The position numbers and the translations under genes are program-made. This document shows, one piece after another, positions 1-12,636 of a stretch of DNA of 64,000 nt. The number at the start of each line of letters is the position of its first letter. The stretch's first letter is position 1. The notes beneath the pieces were generated by a model that was given only the letters and a program-made list of their open reading frames with translations, did not search any database and was not told the origin of the DNA. This stretch comes from Sclerodactyla briareus (Eukaryota; Echinodermata; Holothuroidea; Dendrochirotida; Sclerodactylidae): contig JAODTK010005767.1 of assembly GCA_026419785.1 (NCBI GenBank), positions 297,285-361,284 on the forward strand, given 5' to 3'.

Positions 1-1655
1 AACCTTGGGAGTTACAAATTTGGACGCCAACCACTATATAACCATATTTGAAAAGTGCACCTGATTTTAATTTTTTGTTCTGTGTATATTCGAGTCCCAA
101 CAAAAAGGACATTGGCTAAAATGTAGGTAAAATGGCTGAACTGTTTCAATTCTACTCTGAATTACCAATTCCTTCTTCTCCTACCAATATCACTCTCCCA
201 TCCCATGTAAAATGGAAAATCTTCTCCCCCACTCCCACATTACCCCCCATTACATGGACCTAGTTCCAAAGGTTCACTGAATGAATACATTCCGTACACT
301 CAGGATGATACCTTGATGATCCGGCAATTTCCCGCTGAGTATATTTGATTTATGTGTCCTGCAGGCGACATCATATCGTCGAAAACCACAAGACTGGCAG
401 TGAAACAGGCAGAACTATTCCTTCCAGTTTAAATCAGGCTATGTCACAACATGGGAATAATGTCAACACACATTCATAGCAAGAAGACAACCGATCTCAC
501 AGGATCTATTATTACCGCTCTGCATAGGGATCACTCAGTTTGGAACCCCCTCCGAGTCTAGACATCCCAAACACGTTCTATTCAATTTCACCATAGCAAC
601 GCTACTGTAGAAACTAGTTCGCCAAAAGCGACAAGTATTCTCAACCCAAAATGGCTATTGGTAGGGAGGGTATTTATTGAGAGATTTGCCTCTGAAAAGC
701 TCAAAACTACACTAGGTGGAATGCTGTAGTAGTACATCATTAATTGTTGTATTTGGAGTACCAATTATTCCATCCCACGTTGTACCTGAGAATTCCTGCA
801 GCCTTGATATCTTGGATGTTTGTGCCATTGTTAGAAATTATAGTGTTTCTAGCTTTGGATTTACAGCCCAATATGAAAAAGCACAACTTCACCAGAATCA
901 CCAACCGTTAATTACACAGAGGGTGGCCGAACTCGTATTCACAAAAAATCAATGATGCCAACTCACGATCGATTATTACAAGTTTTTTACCCTGAAACTG
1001 ATATCACTGAGGAAGAAATGTTGTGGATCTCTTCCTAACATATTTCTGTTGCTATGGACAGTATATTATGGGCAAGTACTATCCACATGGACATTCTTCA
1101 GACATGAGTATCTGAACTTCTTCCAATGAATCCATCAGGCCACAAAACTGGGGCAAAGGAAGTGGCTGCCGACCCCATTAGTGGGGAAACAAAGATGTCA
1201 GGGACCTATGTTTCAGCATTGGTTTTCAGGATCATGCGATCACTCGACCTGTCAATAGGTCTTGTCCTGGATCCCCAGATTGAGAGGTTTGTTGGAAGAA
1301 GTCCTTCTCCTAGAACTGTTTGCTTACTGTTGCGATCCCACGAGTCGGGATGATATAAACCCTTCAATCATTCGAGGTTGTCACCTACCGTCTTGGTTAA
1401 TTTCCAAGAGAAGTTGAAGAGTTTCACTGCCAGTTGGCAGTGACGTTAATTGCTTACACCTCGAGAATCGCACCTTCACACTGCCCCCAGAATGAAGACT
1501 GCGATAATGCAGTAAATGCACGATTGACATCCGTGCTACTTTACAAACGTGAACTCGATAAGGCCGGGAGTCTCTTGGGGTCACTGTTTGATTGGGAGCG
1601 CTAACACCTACTGGCTTGGGGACCAAACTACCTAGCCCATTACGGGGGAAAGACT
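1..1655. other. Intergenic or intronic DNA, nothing recognised
   Basis: AT-rich, unique-looking sequence. The open frames here have no recognisable domain, and I found no credible pair of splice sites, tRNA or repeat copy. Confidence 0.5.
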
Positions 1656-1829
1656 TCAATTACTACTAGGGCCCCCATTTTAATAACACGCGGCTGGCAC
1701 TCAAAGGTTATATATGTTACCTCATCAGAGGCGGTGGGGTTTCAATTACTACTAGGGGGCCGCCCATTTTACATAACGGCTGCACATCAACGTTATATAT
1801 GTATCCTCCAGAATAAAGAGGCGGTGGGG
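1656..1829. repeat. Two-copy tandem duplication, about 87-bp period
   Basis: The phrase beginning CAATTACTACTAGGG recurs at 1656 and 1743. Both copies run through a TTATATATGT segment to a GGCGGTGGGG end. The copies differ by small indels. Function unknown. Confidence 0.8.
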
Positions 1830-1860
1830 GAACTGTGGCATTGACAACACAAATTGACCG

Positions 1861-1901
1861 CTTTTTTTTTTCCCCCCCCCCCCCTCTCCCCCTCTTTTTT
1901 C
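1861..1901. repeat. Low-complexity poly(T)/poly(C) tract
   Basis: Runs of T then C and mixed pyrimidines over about 40 bases. The open frames crossing it, on both strands, are artefacts of low complexity. Confidence 0.85.
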
Positions 1902-2628
1902 AGGGCAAATTCCGCTGGGACAGGCATCTCAGAGAGTTGGCCAATTTTTTGGGTTCATTTGAGAGTAATGACATAATTTCAAGAACATACATGGGTATCA
2001 GCACAATAGAGTGTGCTTCTGGTTCCAACCACCTGTTGGGAGATGAAAGGTCACGAAACAGTATAAGGATGAATTTGAGGTCATTAGAACAATCACCCTT
2101 CCCTCCCCTCCGCCGCCAATTTTTTGCCCTTGCCTGTGACACATGACTTTCTTCGGGCTCACACAAACAATCGTGTTAACTTGTCATCTTGACATGACAT
2201 TTCTCTCCTTCGTCTTCGCTGTCCAGACTGAACCTAAGACCAATAAACAAATTTATCAGTTTGGAATGGAGGCGATGGTTTATCCGTGGAGAACTGTGTA
2301 ATAGAAATATGAGCTCCTTCATCCTTCATGTCCTCCTCTTTTTTTTTTCTTTCTATAGTTACTGCTGTCCCAACTTTCTACTGTCGTCCTGTTTCATTTC
2401 TCATTTGTCAAAAAGTCCACATTCTTCCAAACAATTCCTCCATCACCCCTATATCCAAACTATGCTTGCCCAAAAAGGTTACCGAGCTGATCCTCATAGC
2501 GTTTTCTGGTTGCCGCCTCTCAAGAACTATTACATTTCATTGCTCTCTTGATAGTTTCAAGTTGATGGTTTTAAGGTAATATTTGTCATGTGCACTGCAA
2601 AGTTGATCAGTATTGTTCACCAAGCTCT

Positions 2629-3040
2629 ACATAAGAAGCATACAGTCCCTATTTATCAGTGTCTGTACTGTGACATGACCTATAAGAAGCATGCAGCAGT
2701 ACACAGTCCCTATTTATCAGTGTCTGTACTGTGACATGACCTATAAGAAGCATGCAGCAGTACACAGTCCCTATTTATCAGTGTCTGTACTGTGACATGA
2801 CCTATAAGAAGCATGCAGCAGTACACAGTCCCTATTTATCAGTGTCTCACAGCAGTACACAGTCCCTATTTATCAGTGTCTGTACTGTGACATGACCTAT
2901 AAGAAGCATGCAGCAGTACACAGTCCCTATTTATCAGTGTCTGTCCTGTGTTATGACCTGAGAAGCAACAAGGCAATACACAGTACATTTTATAGTGCGT
3001 GTCCTGTGCTATGACCCAACAATTGAAGCAAACAGCAGTA
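2629..3040. repeat. 61-bp tandem repeat (minisatellite array)
   Basis: A unit containing AGAAGCATGCAGCAGTACAC and CCCTATTTATCAGTGTCTG recurs with starts at 2681, 2742 and 2803, which gives an exact period of 61. It then continues through a deleted unit near 2848, a unit at 2898 and two strongly diverged units to about 3040. The central units are nearly identical and the edges diverge, as expected for unequal exchange. A SINE follows about 40 bases after the array. Confidence 0.95.
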
Positions 3041-3080
3041 GCAATTGACCATTTTTTGAGATGCTTATGTCTTAATGAAA

Positions 3081-3570
3081 GGGGGCGGGAGAATAGTAGA
3101 GCGGTATCAGCGTCGCTTTGCATGCTACAGGTCCCGGGTTCGAATCAAGCCGCATCAGCACGGGCGTTTTTCCAGAAGTGGCTGTATTTGCAGTTCGACT
3201 GGCGTGTCCTGGTCTTAGGTTCCTGGGTCCTGCTGTTGGAGCAGGGGCTTGGTAATTCGGGGGTTGTTTCGGGGGCACTTGCAAAGGTCTCGTCGGTCGG
3301 CTGTGAGCAGTCGCGTTGAACATCTACGCTACGCCAGGTTCTGAGAAAGTGGTCAGTCCTGGAGTTCACTGATCGTCCGTCGAATGGGGACGTAAAATTG
3401 CGGTCCCTGGAGCAGGATTGGTGTCACTCCCGCCCTCGTTATCATCTGAGCGATAGGCGAGAAGAGAAGGCGAGTTTTCGACGTGCTATTCCACGATCCA
3501 AAATTCGGTAAGGGTTCCACGTGAGTCAAATGGCTTCATGAACTCGTAGCAATAAATCAAAATCAAATAC
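3081..3570 (+). mobile_element. tRNA-derived SINE
   Basis: The head has RNA polymerase III promoter elements: an A-box-like TAGTAGAGCGGT at 3094-3105 and a perfect B box GGTTCGAATC at 3137-3146. A body follows, with a GGGGACGTAAAATTGCGG segment near 3386 that resembles the conserved 3' parts of marine-invertebrate SINEs. The copy ends in an A-rich AATAAATCAAAATCAAAT tail near 3550-3570. The family name is not known. Open frames on both strands here are shadows. Confidence 0.8.
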
Positions 3571-4949
3571 GAAAGCAAGCACCGAAAACAAATGAGGGTC
3601 TGAACCGTTTTACACTATAAATTAAAAATCAAAATTTCCAGAATACCAAAACATTGGCCCATTTACTTGACTGGGGGTGTTTCTTCTTTCATATGTTTGT
3701 GTGGTCGCTCTCCTTCTCCGATTAATTTTGTTGTACGAGCGTGCTTGAGAGAGAAGACAACTTTATACATACCTGTACTAATTCAGTTATTCAATGGTCT
3801 ATAAACAAAGTGTTTGTTTCATCAAGTGCACTTCTAATAAATTGAATGTGGTAATTTATTAGTATGTTCCTTGCCATCCACATACCATACTTGTTGGGTT
3901 TCGGTTATTATTCATTTATCAAAGCATGTTTTCTGCCATTTCTGTCCTCAAATGTCTGCTAAATGCACTCACCACAGAGAACCCCTACACAGCTAGTGAA
4001 ATATTTCAACTTCTCAATTCTAGCATCAAACACAGACAAAGTTATCTTAGTAATGAGCGAACAGCATAACACAGGTTGGGTAAAGTTGATGTGCACAGAT
4101 TCGCTCATTCTTCAATGAAACAGTCTTCAGGCTTCACCCTACCAACCAGCAATATATGGAGGTTCCATATTCACGTATGCACAATGTCTCCCCCCCAGAG
4201 AGCGCCAAGGCAAATGCTGATAAATAACATGCGAAGTGCATAGGAATTGCTAATTCATCCACGTGGAGATATCTGTTACAAGGTCTTCAATTTGATCGCC
4301 CGCGCTGTGATTCTCAAGTCCCTGGCAATGAATTTGTTTACCCGTATGACTGTTTTGTGATCTCATGAAATTTAGTATCTAATTATACTTTCTACACTTG
4401 TCCACGGCTCTCACCCCCCACAGCCTCTTCAGAAAAACAATGATTTAAAAGGTCCAAGTTATACAGGGCGAAACCTTCGAAATGAGAGCTTCAAAAAAAT
4501 CAAGCATAATCCCTAGGTTCGCACCTGAATCTTACATGAATCATATACTCTGTGTTTAATTTTTTTTAAAAAACCATAAAAAACAAAAACCTTTGAGGCT
4601 TCATATAAAGTAGCGATTTGCATAATTTGCAGAGTGCGTTCTCGCACATTTTTAGGCACGAATGACTCCAAAAGTTGGAGGCGGACATTTCAAAGTTCAG
4701 GAACTTAGAGGATACTTGAATTCTCATTAGAATACATTCACATTGTTACTATCGACCCAGATTGTGCTTCACTACCAAGTTAGGCAACAGAAATGTGTGT
4801 TGCAGAGATCCACAACATAATATCAGTGTTGAGGTCAAATAGTAGTTACTATTAGACCTTATGTGTGTTGTGCTCTGAACTGCTTTGCAAAAAAACTATA
4901 CTGGGGCTCTTGCATAGAGAGCTTTTTTAAAATTATTCAAGGAAGACAG
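3571..4949. other. Intergenic or intronic DNA, nothing recognised
   Basis: AT-rich sequence with short homopolymers. I saw no repeat copy, exon or RNA gene that could be supported. Confidence 0.5.
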
Positions 4950-7859
4950 CGTTGCGATCGCCAAAAAGTGGTCTCGCTGGTGCGCGATCGAGTGTTCTAT
5001 CATTTCACACACTACACACTTATACTAGTGTTGGGCCGATTATCGGTAACCAGGATCGGCCGAATGGCTGTTCGGATCGGTAAAAAATTTATGATCCTAC
5101 CGTATTGGACTACGATATTCAGCCCAGTGCCGTACACGAAACTTTACGAACAGTTGGCTCGCCGTTATTTCCAGAAAATACAGCCAATTTGTTTTACGCA
5201 ATCTCTCACATGACACAATTTTTGTTGGCTGCATTACCAAAGCCACCATCGACACCCCTGGGAGGCTAAGCAACTCAGTAAATGGAGCATCGAGCTACAG
5301 TTTCAAGGTGTCACCAGCGTGACACATTTTGTTTGTTATCGCAGTTCTGAATTGAAACATCGCTAAGGTACTAGTCTCATCTCCGATCATGCAGCGCTTA
5401 TATGGACTGCAACAATGAACTCTGCACATAGTACATACTGCATTGGTATCTACAACAGTGGGACTATGCTATGAACTGCACAGTGATACATCAAGCCCTC
5501 ACAGCGGATACGTGGGATAAGACGTTGGACGTTGACACTTGACAGAATCTCTGCGAATCGTGAGGGCACGTTTCCAGTCAAAACCCATTTAATCTAAGTC
5601 AACAAATGGAATGCTGATTAATATTCAATCATTTCATAACACACCATGACAGTAAAATAAACTTATAGGGTTGAGGCTAAGTTTCGATGATTCATACAGC
5701 CCCCCCCCCCACACAGCTCAGCTACGACCAGGAAACCAGTGTTTCATTTCGTGATATAGTCCTACACAGTCCCGGAACTAGGTAGTTACGAATGGGCTGT
5801 CCAGGCCACGTTGGTGCACGTGTATTAATCCCAGTACCCGAGCTCTTGCGCACCCGTGGACTTATGTACCAGGGTTGTATTCATTGTTTCAGTTGCCTGC
5901 TATAAATCCTAAAAGTTAGTCTCGTAACTATTCTTGAATGAGCAGATGGAAAAATTACCTGTTTAGGTTTTCAAGAGAGAACAAGCATTCACATTCGGAT
6001 GGAGGTATTTTTAAACAAACTTAATTTAAGGTAGGCTAGTATGTGCACCTGCGATATTGGGTTCATTCTTTATAGACACAAAAGAAAAGCAATCATTGCG
6101 ATGTTTGGGGGATATCTGTACATTTTAAATCAGGAAATACTGTATTTAAAAAAAATATCGGTATCTATTGGCCGATACGGGCAAATAAGATCGGATATCG
6201 GTGTTGTTTGATGAAAACCGATATAGCTTATAGGCCCACACACTACACTATACACAGCCAACTAGTTCATGCAGACACCATATCGTCATGTAACGAACAT
6301 TCACATATTTTCACATATAACACACAAAATTCCTAAAATACTACCAATAAGTTTTGATTCTTATTAAAAAAGTCCCTAATTGTTCATTTCTCTTAATACC
6401 AAACCACACTCTGTCTTCATAAATACCAAAATTTGAATATAAAGTTTATCACTCAGTTCAGATCACTTCTGGGACACAAAATCCAACTTGAAATGTTCTA
6501 AATCCCCTTAGAAGCCCGGGGCTTCTTTGCCTTTTAAACATCATTTCCTTCATATTCATTGCCTTTCATTTCCAAGCAGCCGGGCAAGGCCACCCCCCCC
6601 CCTGCCAGGAGCAAACACCCTCCCCCGCCTGCCCCCACACATCAACCACTATCCCCACGCAGCGTCAAGGATTGTCCTAAAATTAAACTTAGGAAACTCA
6701 CAGTGTCCCCCAGTCAAGAAGAGAGTGGAAAAAAATGTTACAGTATTTTCTAATGTCTAATCAACTAATCAAATTGGTGGGTAAGAGAGGGTTGCTTGTG
6801 GGCAGCTATAACAGCACAATTGTCACAGGAGCTATGGTTACTCGTTACTCAGTGCTTTATTCTAACAGGAGCTATTACAATCAAATTCCCTGAACATCAA
6901 AACACCATTTTGCAGATTCAGAAAATATGTTAACGGACCATACCTACGGAGTTTGGCGAAATTCTTACCCAGTTGGAAATTGGAAATAAATTAGGCAAAG
7001 TAGGCATATACAATAAGCTTATAACAGCAGTAAACTTGTCACAGGAGATATGGTTTACTCATATTCCTCAGTGCTCATTTCTGACAGAAGCTATTATATG
7101 TAGAATTCAAAATCCTGAACATCAAAACACATCAGATGCAGAAAATGTTAACGGACCTACCTACTGAGTGTGGGGAAGTTTTACCAAGTTGGAAATTAGG
7201 TAATTATGCCAATTAGGTCATACAATGAACCTCTACTAACCCCAGCTTTTGGTTAAAAAACCTTTTTTCAAATGATCAGGATCAACGTGGTCACAGCTAC
7301 CAAGTGTTGTGAAATCCAACGGAACTTCCAAAAATGGCCCATAAATATGCAAATTAGGAAAAAATTAAATTTCATCCAGTGACCCCGACTTCATTCTTAA
7401 ATTTCTCGGGAACATCGGTAGACCACATCCACAAAGATTTTCGTGAAATCCAACAAACTTGGAAATTCACCATCAATTATGCAAATTCGACCACTAATCA
7501 GCATATTCAGGCTGAAAAATCTAATCAGTTCATCTACCTGGCATTCAGGTCCTACATGCAAACTAATCATGTAGACATCGGGTCTTGCGTAAATCCTGCT
7601 AACGAGATTCGACAATAAAGTACATGAAAATAAGCGAATTGACCCAACCTGAATAAATGACTTGCTGCCCAAAATCTAATCACTCGTGTACACTCAAACC
7701 CCGGTGCTCACACAAAATTTTGTCATTTTGGCCCTCACGGTTTGTGAGAAATCCTGCTAACGAGAAAGTGTTGGACACACACACAGAACCACACAAAGCA
7801 CACATGACCATAGTGACCAATAAGTCTCTTCCTGAATTGCATCCAGGCGAGACAAAAAT
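4950..7859 (+). mobile_element. Long copy of dispersed TIR repeat family, interrupted by a hAT element
   Basis: The start, with GCGATCGCCAAAAAG and CTCGC, matches copies at 58718 and 37402. The end, with TCCAGGCGAGACAAAAAT, matches 59769 and 38459. Between them are shared blocks such as AATGACCTCTACTGACCCC-like text and CCCGGTGCTCACACA. The 5' GTCTCGCCT and 3' AGGCGAGAC form short terminal inverted repeats, which suggests a non-autonomous DNA transposon. The copy is split at 5017-6253 by a hAT-like insertion. The block at about 6280-6540 is shared with the partial copy at 19359 but absent from the two later copies. Open frames in it are shadows. Confidence 0.8.
5026..6245 (+). mobile_element. 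Non-autonomous hAT-like transposon nested in the TIR repeat
   Basis: The left end TAGTGTTGGGCCGATTATCG is mirrored at the right end: the complement of the last bases reads TAGTGTGTGGGCCTATAAGC, followed by a second ATCGGT motif on each side. The flanks are CACTTATAC (5017-5025) and CACTATAC (6246-6253), an 8-bp target duplication with one extra base on the left. Eight-base duplications and such ends are typical of the hAT superfamily. The 1.2-kb interior has no transposase-like frame. Removing it joins ...TTCACACACTACAC to ACAGCCAACTAG, which recreates the uninterrupted text of the other family copies. Confidence 0.88.
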
Positions 7860-8290
7860 CACTCATTATTGATATGATGCAGGAATAGAGAAATTATGCT
7901 GCAAAAATTGTTCACAAGAGAACATTGAAGAAATATTTGGTATATACTTCCAGCGCTACAACGTTTATGGCACCCTACAAGTGTATTTGAGCATTACATG
8001 AATTCTTCGTGTAAAGTTTGAACCAACATGACCTTTCCTCTGGCATTTCGGGTCTTTTTCCCCTGGTGTCTTACTCTAATATCCCTCAGCTACACTCCTT
8101 GAGTTTCTGCCGATTTCAGTCCTGGACAGCCTGACATTGCTGTTTGCCCAGTCTCACATCGTGAGATGGCTTACATGGCGTACCTGGAACACGATAGCTT
8201 AGTTTGGCCCCAATGCATTGAACAGGCTTATACTAATGTAGTGGTCCGAGGGTACGAGTCTGCGAGTGCTTATGCCAAGGGACGGCTCCT
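7860..8290. other. Intergenic DNA, nothing recognised
   Basis: No exon, RNA gene or repeat copy could be supported here. Confidence 0.45.
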
Positions 8291-8333
8291 CCCCCCCCCC
8301 CCCCGCCCCCCCCCCCCCCCCCCCCCCCCCCCC
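8291..8333. repeat. Poly(C) tract
   Basis: Forty-three bases of C with a single G at 8305. The proline-rich C-terminus of the plus-strand frame across it is an artefact. The length is likely to be unreliable in the assembly. Confidence 0.95.
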
Positions 8334-8544
8334 ACAAAAAGATACCCTTAAACTGAACTAAACTGAACGTCAAGTTGACAAATGTAGAAACAGTGTTCAC
8401 AAAGGTCGAACCAAGTAAGAGGCAAGGCTATTGTAAAAACCAAAACGATCATACGAAAAAATTCACTAATCGTGAAATTAAGTTACCCTCCAAAAAAACT
8501 TTGGGGGACAAGAAGGTTCCAAGTCTGCATCTGAATAGGTATAT

Positions 8545-8712
8545 ATGCGAGGAAAATTGTCATGGCTCTAGAAGCTCATGAGTTGTCGGCTGGCATGATT
8601 TGGGAACATGCGAAGTTGGCCTTAAATAGATAAAGTACGTGAGGAAAATTCTCATGATCTAGAAGCTATGAGTTTAGGCTGGCTAATCTGGAATGACGAA
8701 GGTGGTCCCCGC
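8545..8712. repeat. Two-copy degenerate tandem duplication, about 92-bp period
   Basis: GAGGAAAATTGTCATGGCTC at 8549 and GAGGAAAATTCTCATGATCT at 8641 begin two copies that both continue through TCTAGAAGCT and GGCTGGC. Function unknown. Confidence 0.75.
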
Positions 8713-11700
8713 TGGGCCGACTTGATAGCTGGCTACTGCACAGGCTAGTAGTAGAAGGTAAGTGCAATCTGTGGAATACATTTACCTTTTTGTCACGAAC
8801 TGGTTACTACCTGCTGAGTAACATTGCTGTAGTCAAATAGAATGAGTGCTTGGGGTTCCAGACTTTTTGAGGTTCTGAACTTCGCCATCATTGGCCCATT
8901 TCCGCAAGATGTGAAGATTTTCATTCAGAACTAACACAGCACAAACGCGGGCATATAAAAAACCACATACTCCTATTTATAGATGATTAGATATTGTCTC
9001 ATCAATTCACCTGGAGAAACGATGATATCAGTTTGTTATTGAGATCTAACTGTAGCTAATTTGATACAGGGTTCCTAAATTATATACAATGGGCAATTCC
9101 AGCTCTTAAAAACAGTCTCATGGGCACTAAAATTTCAAAACTATTCATGGGTTGCTTTACAAAGTATTGCATGTGTATAATAGACAATTCAATTTGAAAT
9201 TCCTTAAAGTTTTGTACCAAACGGGATTTGTTTGCAATTTTTGTATCGAATACACAATGAAAATGCTACTTTTGGAGTAAAAAATTCCTTCAAAAAGAAC
9301 AGGTCATAGCAGTAAATGTTGTTATATTCAAAAACCCAATTGAGCAAACTCAAACAGACATTATCCTGTTGAGTAAGGTTACTGTTTAATTAGGTTAAAC
9401 AACAAAAATGTCCTTCTATGTGATAGCAGTAAGCCAAGGAAGAACTTCGGATCCACCTGAATATGTAACGAAACTAACAAAATTTCACAATTTTTTGCCC
9501 TCGCTTATATTGCGGTACCATGTAGGCATGAATTTATAAACTATTTGCCAGTTCTACCTAGTGTAATCATGGACAGGAAATGAGTAACTGCCAACTACAC
9601 AATTTAAACAATTTTTATTTATGCAATGTCAAGACGTAACATTAACTAAACACGGTCTACAAAACTCAACACAAAATGGGTATGTAATGTAAACGTACAC
9701 ATGTGTGGTAGTATTTTAAAGTGCATTTTCACCAATTCCCACAAATAACCATACAACAGGAGAGACATTGGCTCCTAGTGTAGATCCTTTAGAAAGGGAT
9801 GCAATATAAATGAGTTCAAAGTAATCTGGAGGTATGTGAGCCTATTCCAGGAAATCAAAGAATCTGCAAATTTGCATATTAAAGGATGCCAAAAATAATT
9901 CGAGCCGTACCATAACCAGTTGAATACAAGTTATTAGGGATTGTCAATCTAAGATTAATGTAGGCTTAATTGGTGGTAAAGGCTGATTCAAAATAGGAAT
10001 GTGCAATGCTAATGGAGGGGGGGGGGCATCACGAAATGAATGTCATGATGCTAATCAAATTGGATTTTTTGTCGTTGGCACATTAGATACACACTCAGCA
10101 TAGTTAAATTTCTTTGGTATCTGTCAATTCATTATGGCCACTGGTATGTGCCAGAATAGTTTGGATTGGAAGAGGTGGGTGGGGGGGCAGTTATTCAAAC
10201 GTGGTGATCTGGGTGGTCTTGGAGTTCCTATGGCTTACTGTGGCCATATCAACAGTAATCTGGCTGCGATTCCTGTTGCATATATCTGTATTTATGCAAT
10301 ACTTTACTACCCGGAGCTCTGTCAGACTTTCAAACATTAATTTTGTCCTGTTGTTTTAGTGTCCTTTTTTAACATTCAGTGCTTTTTCGAGCCCATCAAG
10401 TCTGCAACCAACTTATCCCGTGAATCCCAATCCATGAATACTACAATCTTGATGATGCAAAATATCACTCCTAAAAAATTCAAACAGGAATTTTCCAATT
10501 TTTTTCAAAGACATTTTTGACAGCAACCAATTACTAATTCATACACAACCAACTTTATCAGCTTAGCATACATGAATTAACAATGGTATTCAACAATTAA
10601 GAGTGCTCTATGAATTTCCCACACATAAAGCATGTTGATGAATCTGTACGAAACTAATTAATGAAACTAACCAGATTTTTTTCAGTTTCTTCTCATTTCT
10701 CCTCACTCACCAATGTTGTTTGGGCCATTATTGTGATGTAAGGAGCTGAGTACTTCACTCTCACACTAAAAAAATGCTGCCATAATCGGGTGCTGAGCGA
10801 GAAACTGAATTTAAACAGATGGAGAAAAAAAACCCTGATATCTTTGCGTAACGAAACTCACGAGGACAAAAAGTACTCTGCCATAGAGATCCACACGGAT
10901 TCCTCAAACTTTTCTGTTGATGATGTTAGTATGGACCGCAGGTTTAAGTAGCACATTAACATGAATCCTTTATTTACAACTATGCAATGTTACAGGACAA
11001 GTTGAACTGGTACAAGCATTAAATGTACGAAACTAACGCTGGAATTGCCCACATGTTTCAAAGCCACCTGGACCAGACCCCACCCATGAATACTAACCTC
11101 ACTACTAAGCTGCGTTCATAGCAAAACCAGTTGTAATTTCACAAGATCCATAGGAATTGGACTGAAGCATTGTGTGTACAGGTAATGACGAGCGTGGTTA
11201 ATTATTGTGTCCATGGAGACATTTAATTGCCATGGTTACTAGGAATCATTGGATACATAGAATCATTGGATTACATTAATACCTGGTCAGATGACACGGA
11301 ATTTGTGTTCAAACTTGTGAGGCCTGTGAAACAATATAATCTGGATCCTATCTCATTATTTATAATTATTTATAGTATTCAATCAATCTTGTATGTTGGC
11401 TGACGTCAAGTTTAGTTAGAGCACTAGCCCTCATGGAGGTTTGTTATTTTGTTTTGCAGATTATCCCTAAGCTCTCATTGCGGCGTATCAACCCCATACC
11501 CATTATAGAGGATTATTGCTGTGCTGGTTGGAAGAATAGCAATGATAAACCTGTACTGTACATCTTACTGTTTAACGCAATCCTGCTTCCTATAATGGCA
11601 GTACCTTACAACTGATGAATACACAATGTTTAGACATGCTGAAGGCCAATTTGAGGAACAGGAGACGTTTTATACGATCTCCCCTCATGCAGTTCCAGGA

Positions 11701-11716
11701 AGAAAGAAGGGCTTAC
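8713..11716. other. Intergenic or intronic DNA, possibly downstream intron of the SLC24 gene
   Basis: AT-rich sequence. If the SLC24 gene continues leftward from its exon at 11717, this is intron. I looked on the minus strand for the next NCKX segment (a TWW..RDS-like strand and the alpha-2 repeat) and found neither. A hydrophobic plus-strand frame near 10195-10340 has no family I recognise. Confidence 0.5.
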
Positions 11717-11830
11717 CGATCCTGCGAATATTGCATACAGATGCCTATGAAAAAAAAAAATAACCATAATGTTGAAGACTGCAGATCCTACGATGGTCCA
11801 ACACCAACTCGCCCTCTGCAATGAAGACAC
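11717..11830 (-). CDS. SLC24 (NCKX) exchanger, exon for the second half of the alpha-1 repeat, with indels
   Basis: K+-dependent Na+/Ca2+ exchangers move Ca2+ across membranes using Na+ and K+ gradients. Their two alpha repeats form the ion path. The minus strand starts after acceptor TTGCCAACAG and begins GT GTC TTC ATT GCA, completing the glycine split by the preceding exon and giving G-VFIAEG. Next comes TIVGSAVFNIMVI, a diagnostic NCKX motif, and then AIFAGS before a good donor, GTAAGC. Compared with the family pattern GDVGVGTIVGSAVFN, two bases are missing before TIVGS. After NIMVI, a run of eleven T's and two extra bases add about 12 bases, so the frame is lost and regained. These may be assembly errors or pseudogene damage. 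The identity of the family is very secure; the paralogue is closest to the A1-A4 type, not the A5 type, by motif. Confidence 0.9.
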
Positions 11831-11984
11831 CTGTTGGCAACAGTGAAGGCAATTATTTACTTGTTTTTCTCAAACTAAAAGGCATGATTCCTTGATTTAT
11901 TTCTAATAACCTATGGCCAAATACAAGGAACAAATGGGTTATATGGGATGATACACCAAACCAAGCTTGGTAGACCAAGAGTTC

Positions 11985-12430
11985 TGAACTTTTCGTGTCT
12001 ACAAAGGTTTTTCAGACGTTGACCTTTCTGTTGACCTCAGATGACCTTTGATCTAGCCTCAAAACAATTATGCTGTTCACATCATGAGGAACCCACCTTC
12101 CAAGTAGGCGCTCAATTCATCCAGGTGGGGTCCAATATTGTGGTCCACAAGCTAAATTGGCCAAATATCAGTTTTTCCACCAAAATTACCTCTGCTCTAC
12201 ACAAAAACTGATAGGGGTCTCGTACTTGTCATGAGCAGGCAGTACCCCCATGCTTCAGCATGATCTGACCAACCATACTGGACTCATCGAGTTTACAAGG
12301 TTTTCAGACTTTGAACCTCCGTTGACGCTCAATGAGCTTTGACCTGACCCCAAAACAAAAGGGTTCATGTACTCATCGAGGGGAACACACCCAATATGAC
12401 TTCATTCCATCCCGGTTGAATCGAGTTATC
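11985..12430. repeat. Dimeric dispersed repeat inside the SLC24 intron, about 290-bp spacing
   Basis: TACAAAGGTTTTTCAGACGT near 12000 and TACAAGGTTTTCAGACTTTG near 12293 start two related blocks. Both carry GACCTTTGAT- or GCTTTGACCT-like text followed by CCTCAAAAC or CCCCAAAAC. GACCT-rich units of this type are common in marine invertebrate repeats. It lies between the two SLC24 exons. Confidence 0.65.
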
Positions 12431-12636
12431 GGGGCCTTACAAGCGGCATCAACAACTACACTCACATAACCACACAACGACATTACTGCATAGATTCCTC
12501 CGACTTCGTCGGAATACAAAAGGAGGATGCTTCATCCACTGTGGTTCCCTCAAAGAGGAGACGGAGAGGAGGCGGCGAGGAATATATCTCGGACCCATTC
12601 ATCAGACATGTAGAAATATTAGTGATAGAAGCTTAC

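Noticed and set aside
10114-10359. Hydrophobic plus-strand frames resembling a membrane transporter
   Set aside because: Two overlapping frames are both hydrophobic, neither has a family motif, and the acceptor is only a G-run followed by CAG.
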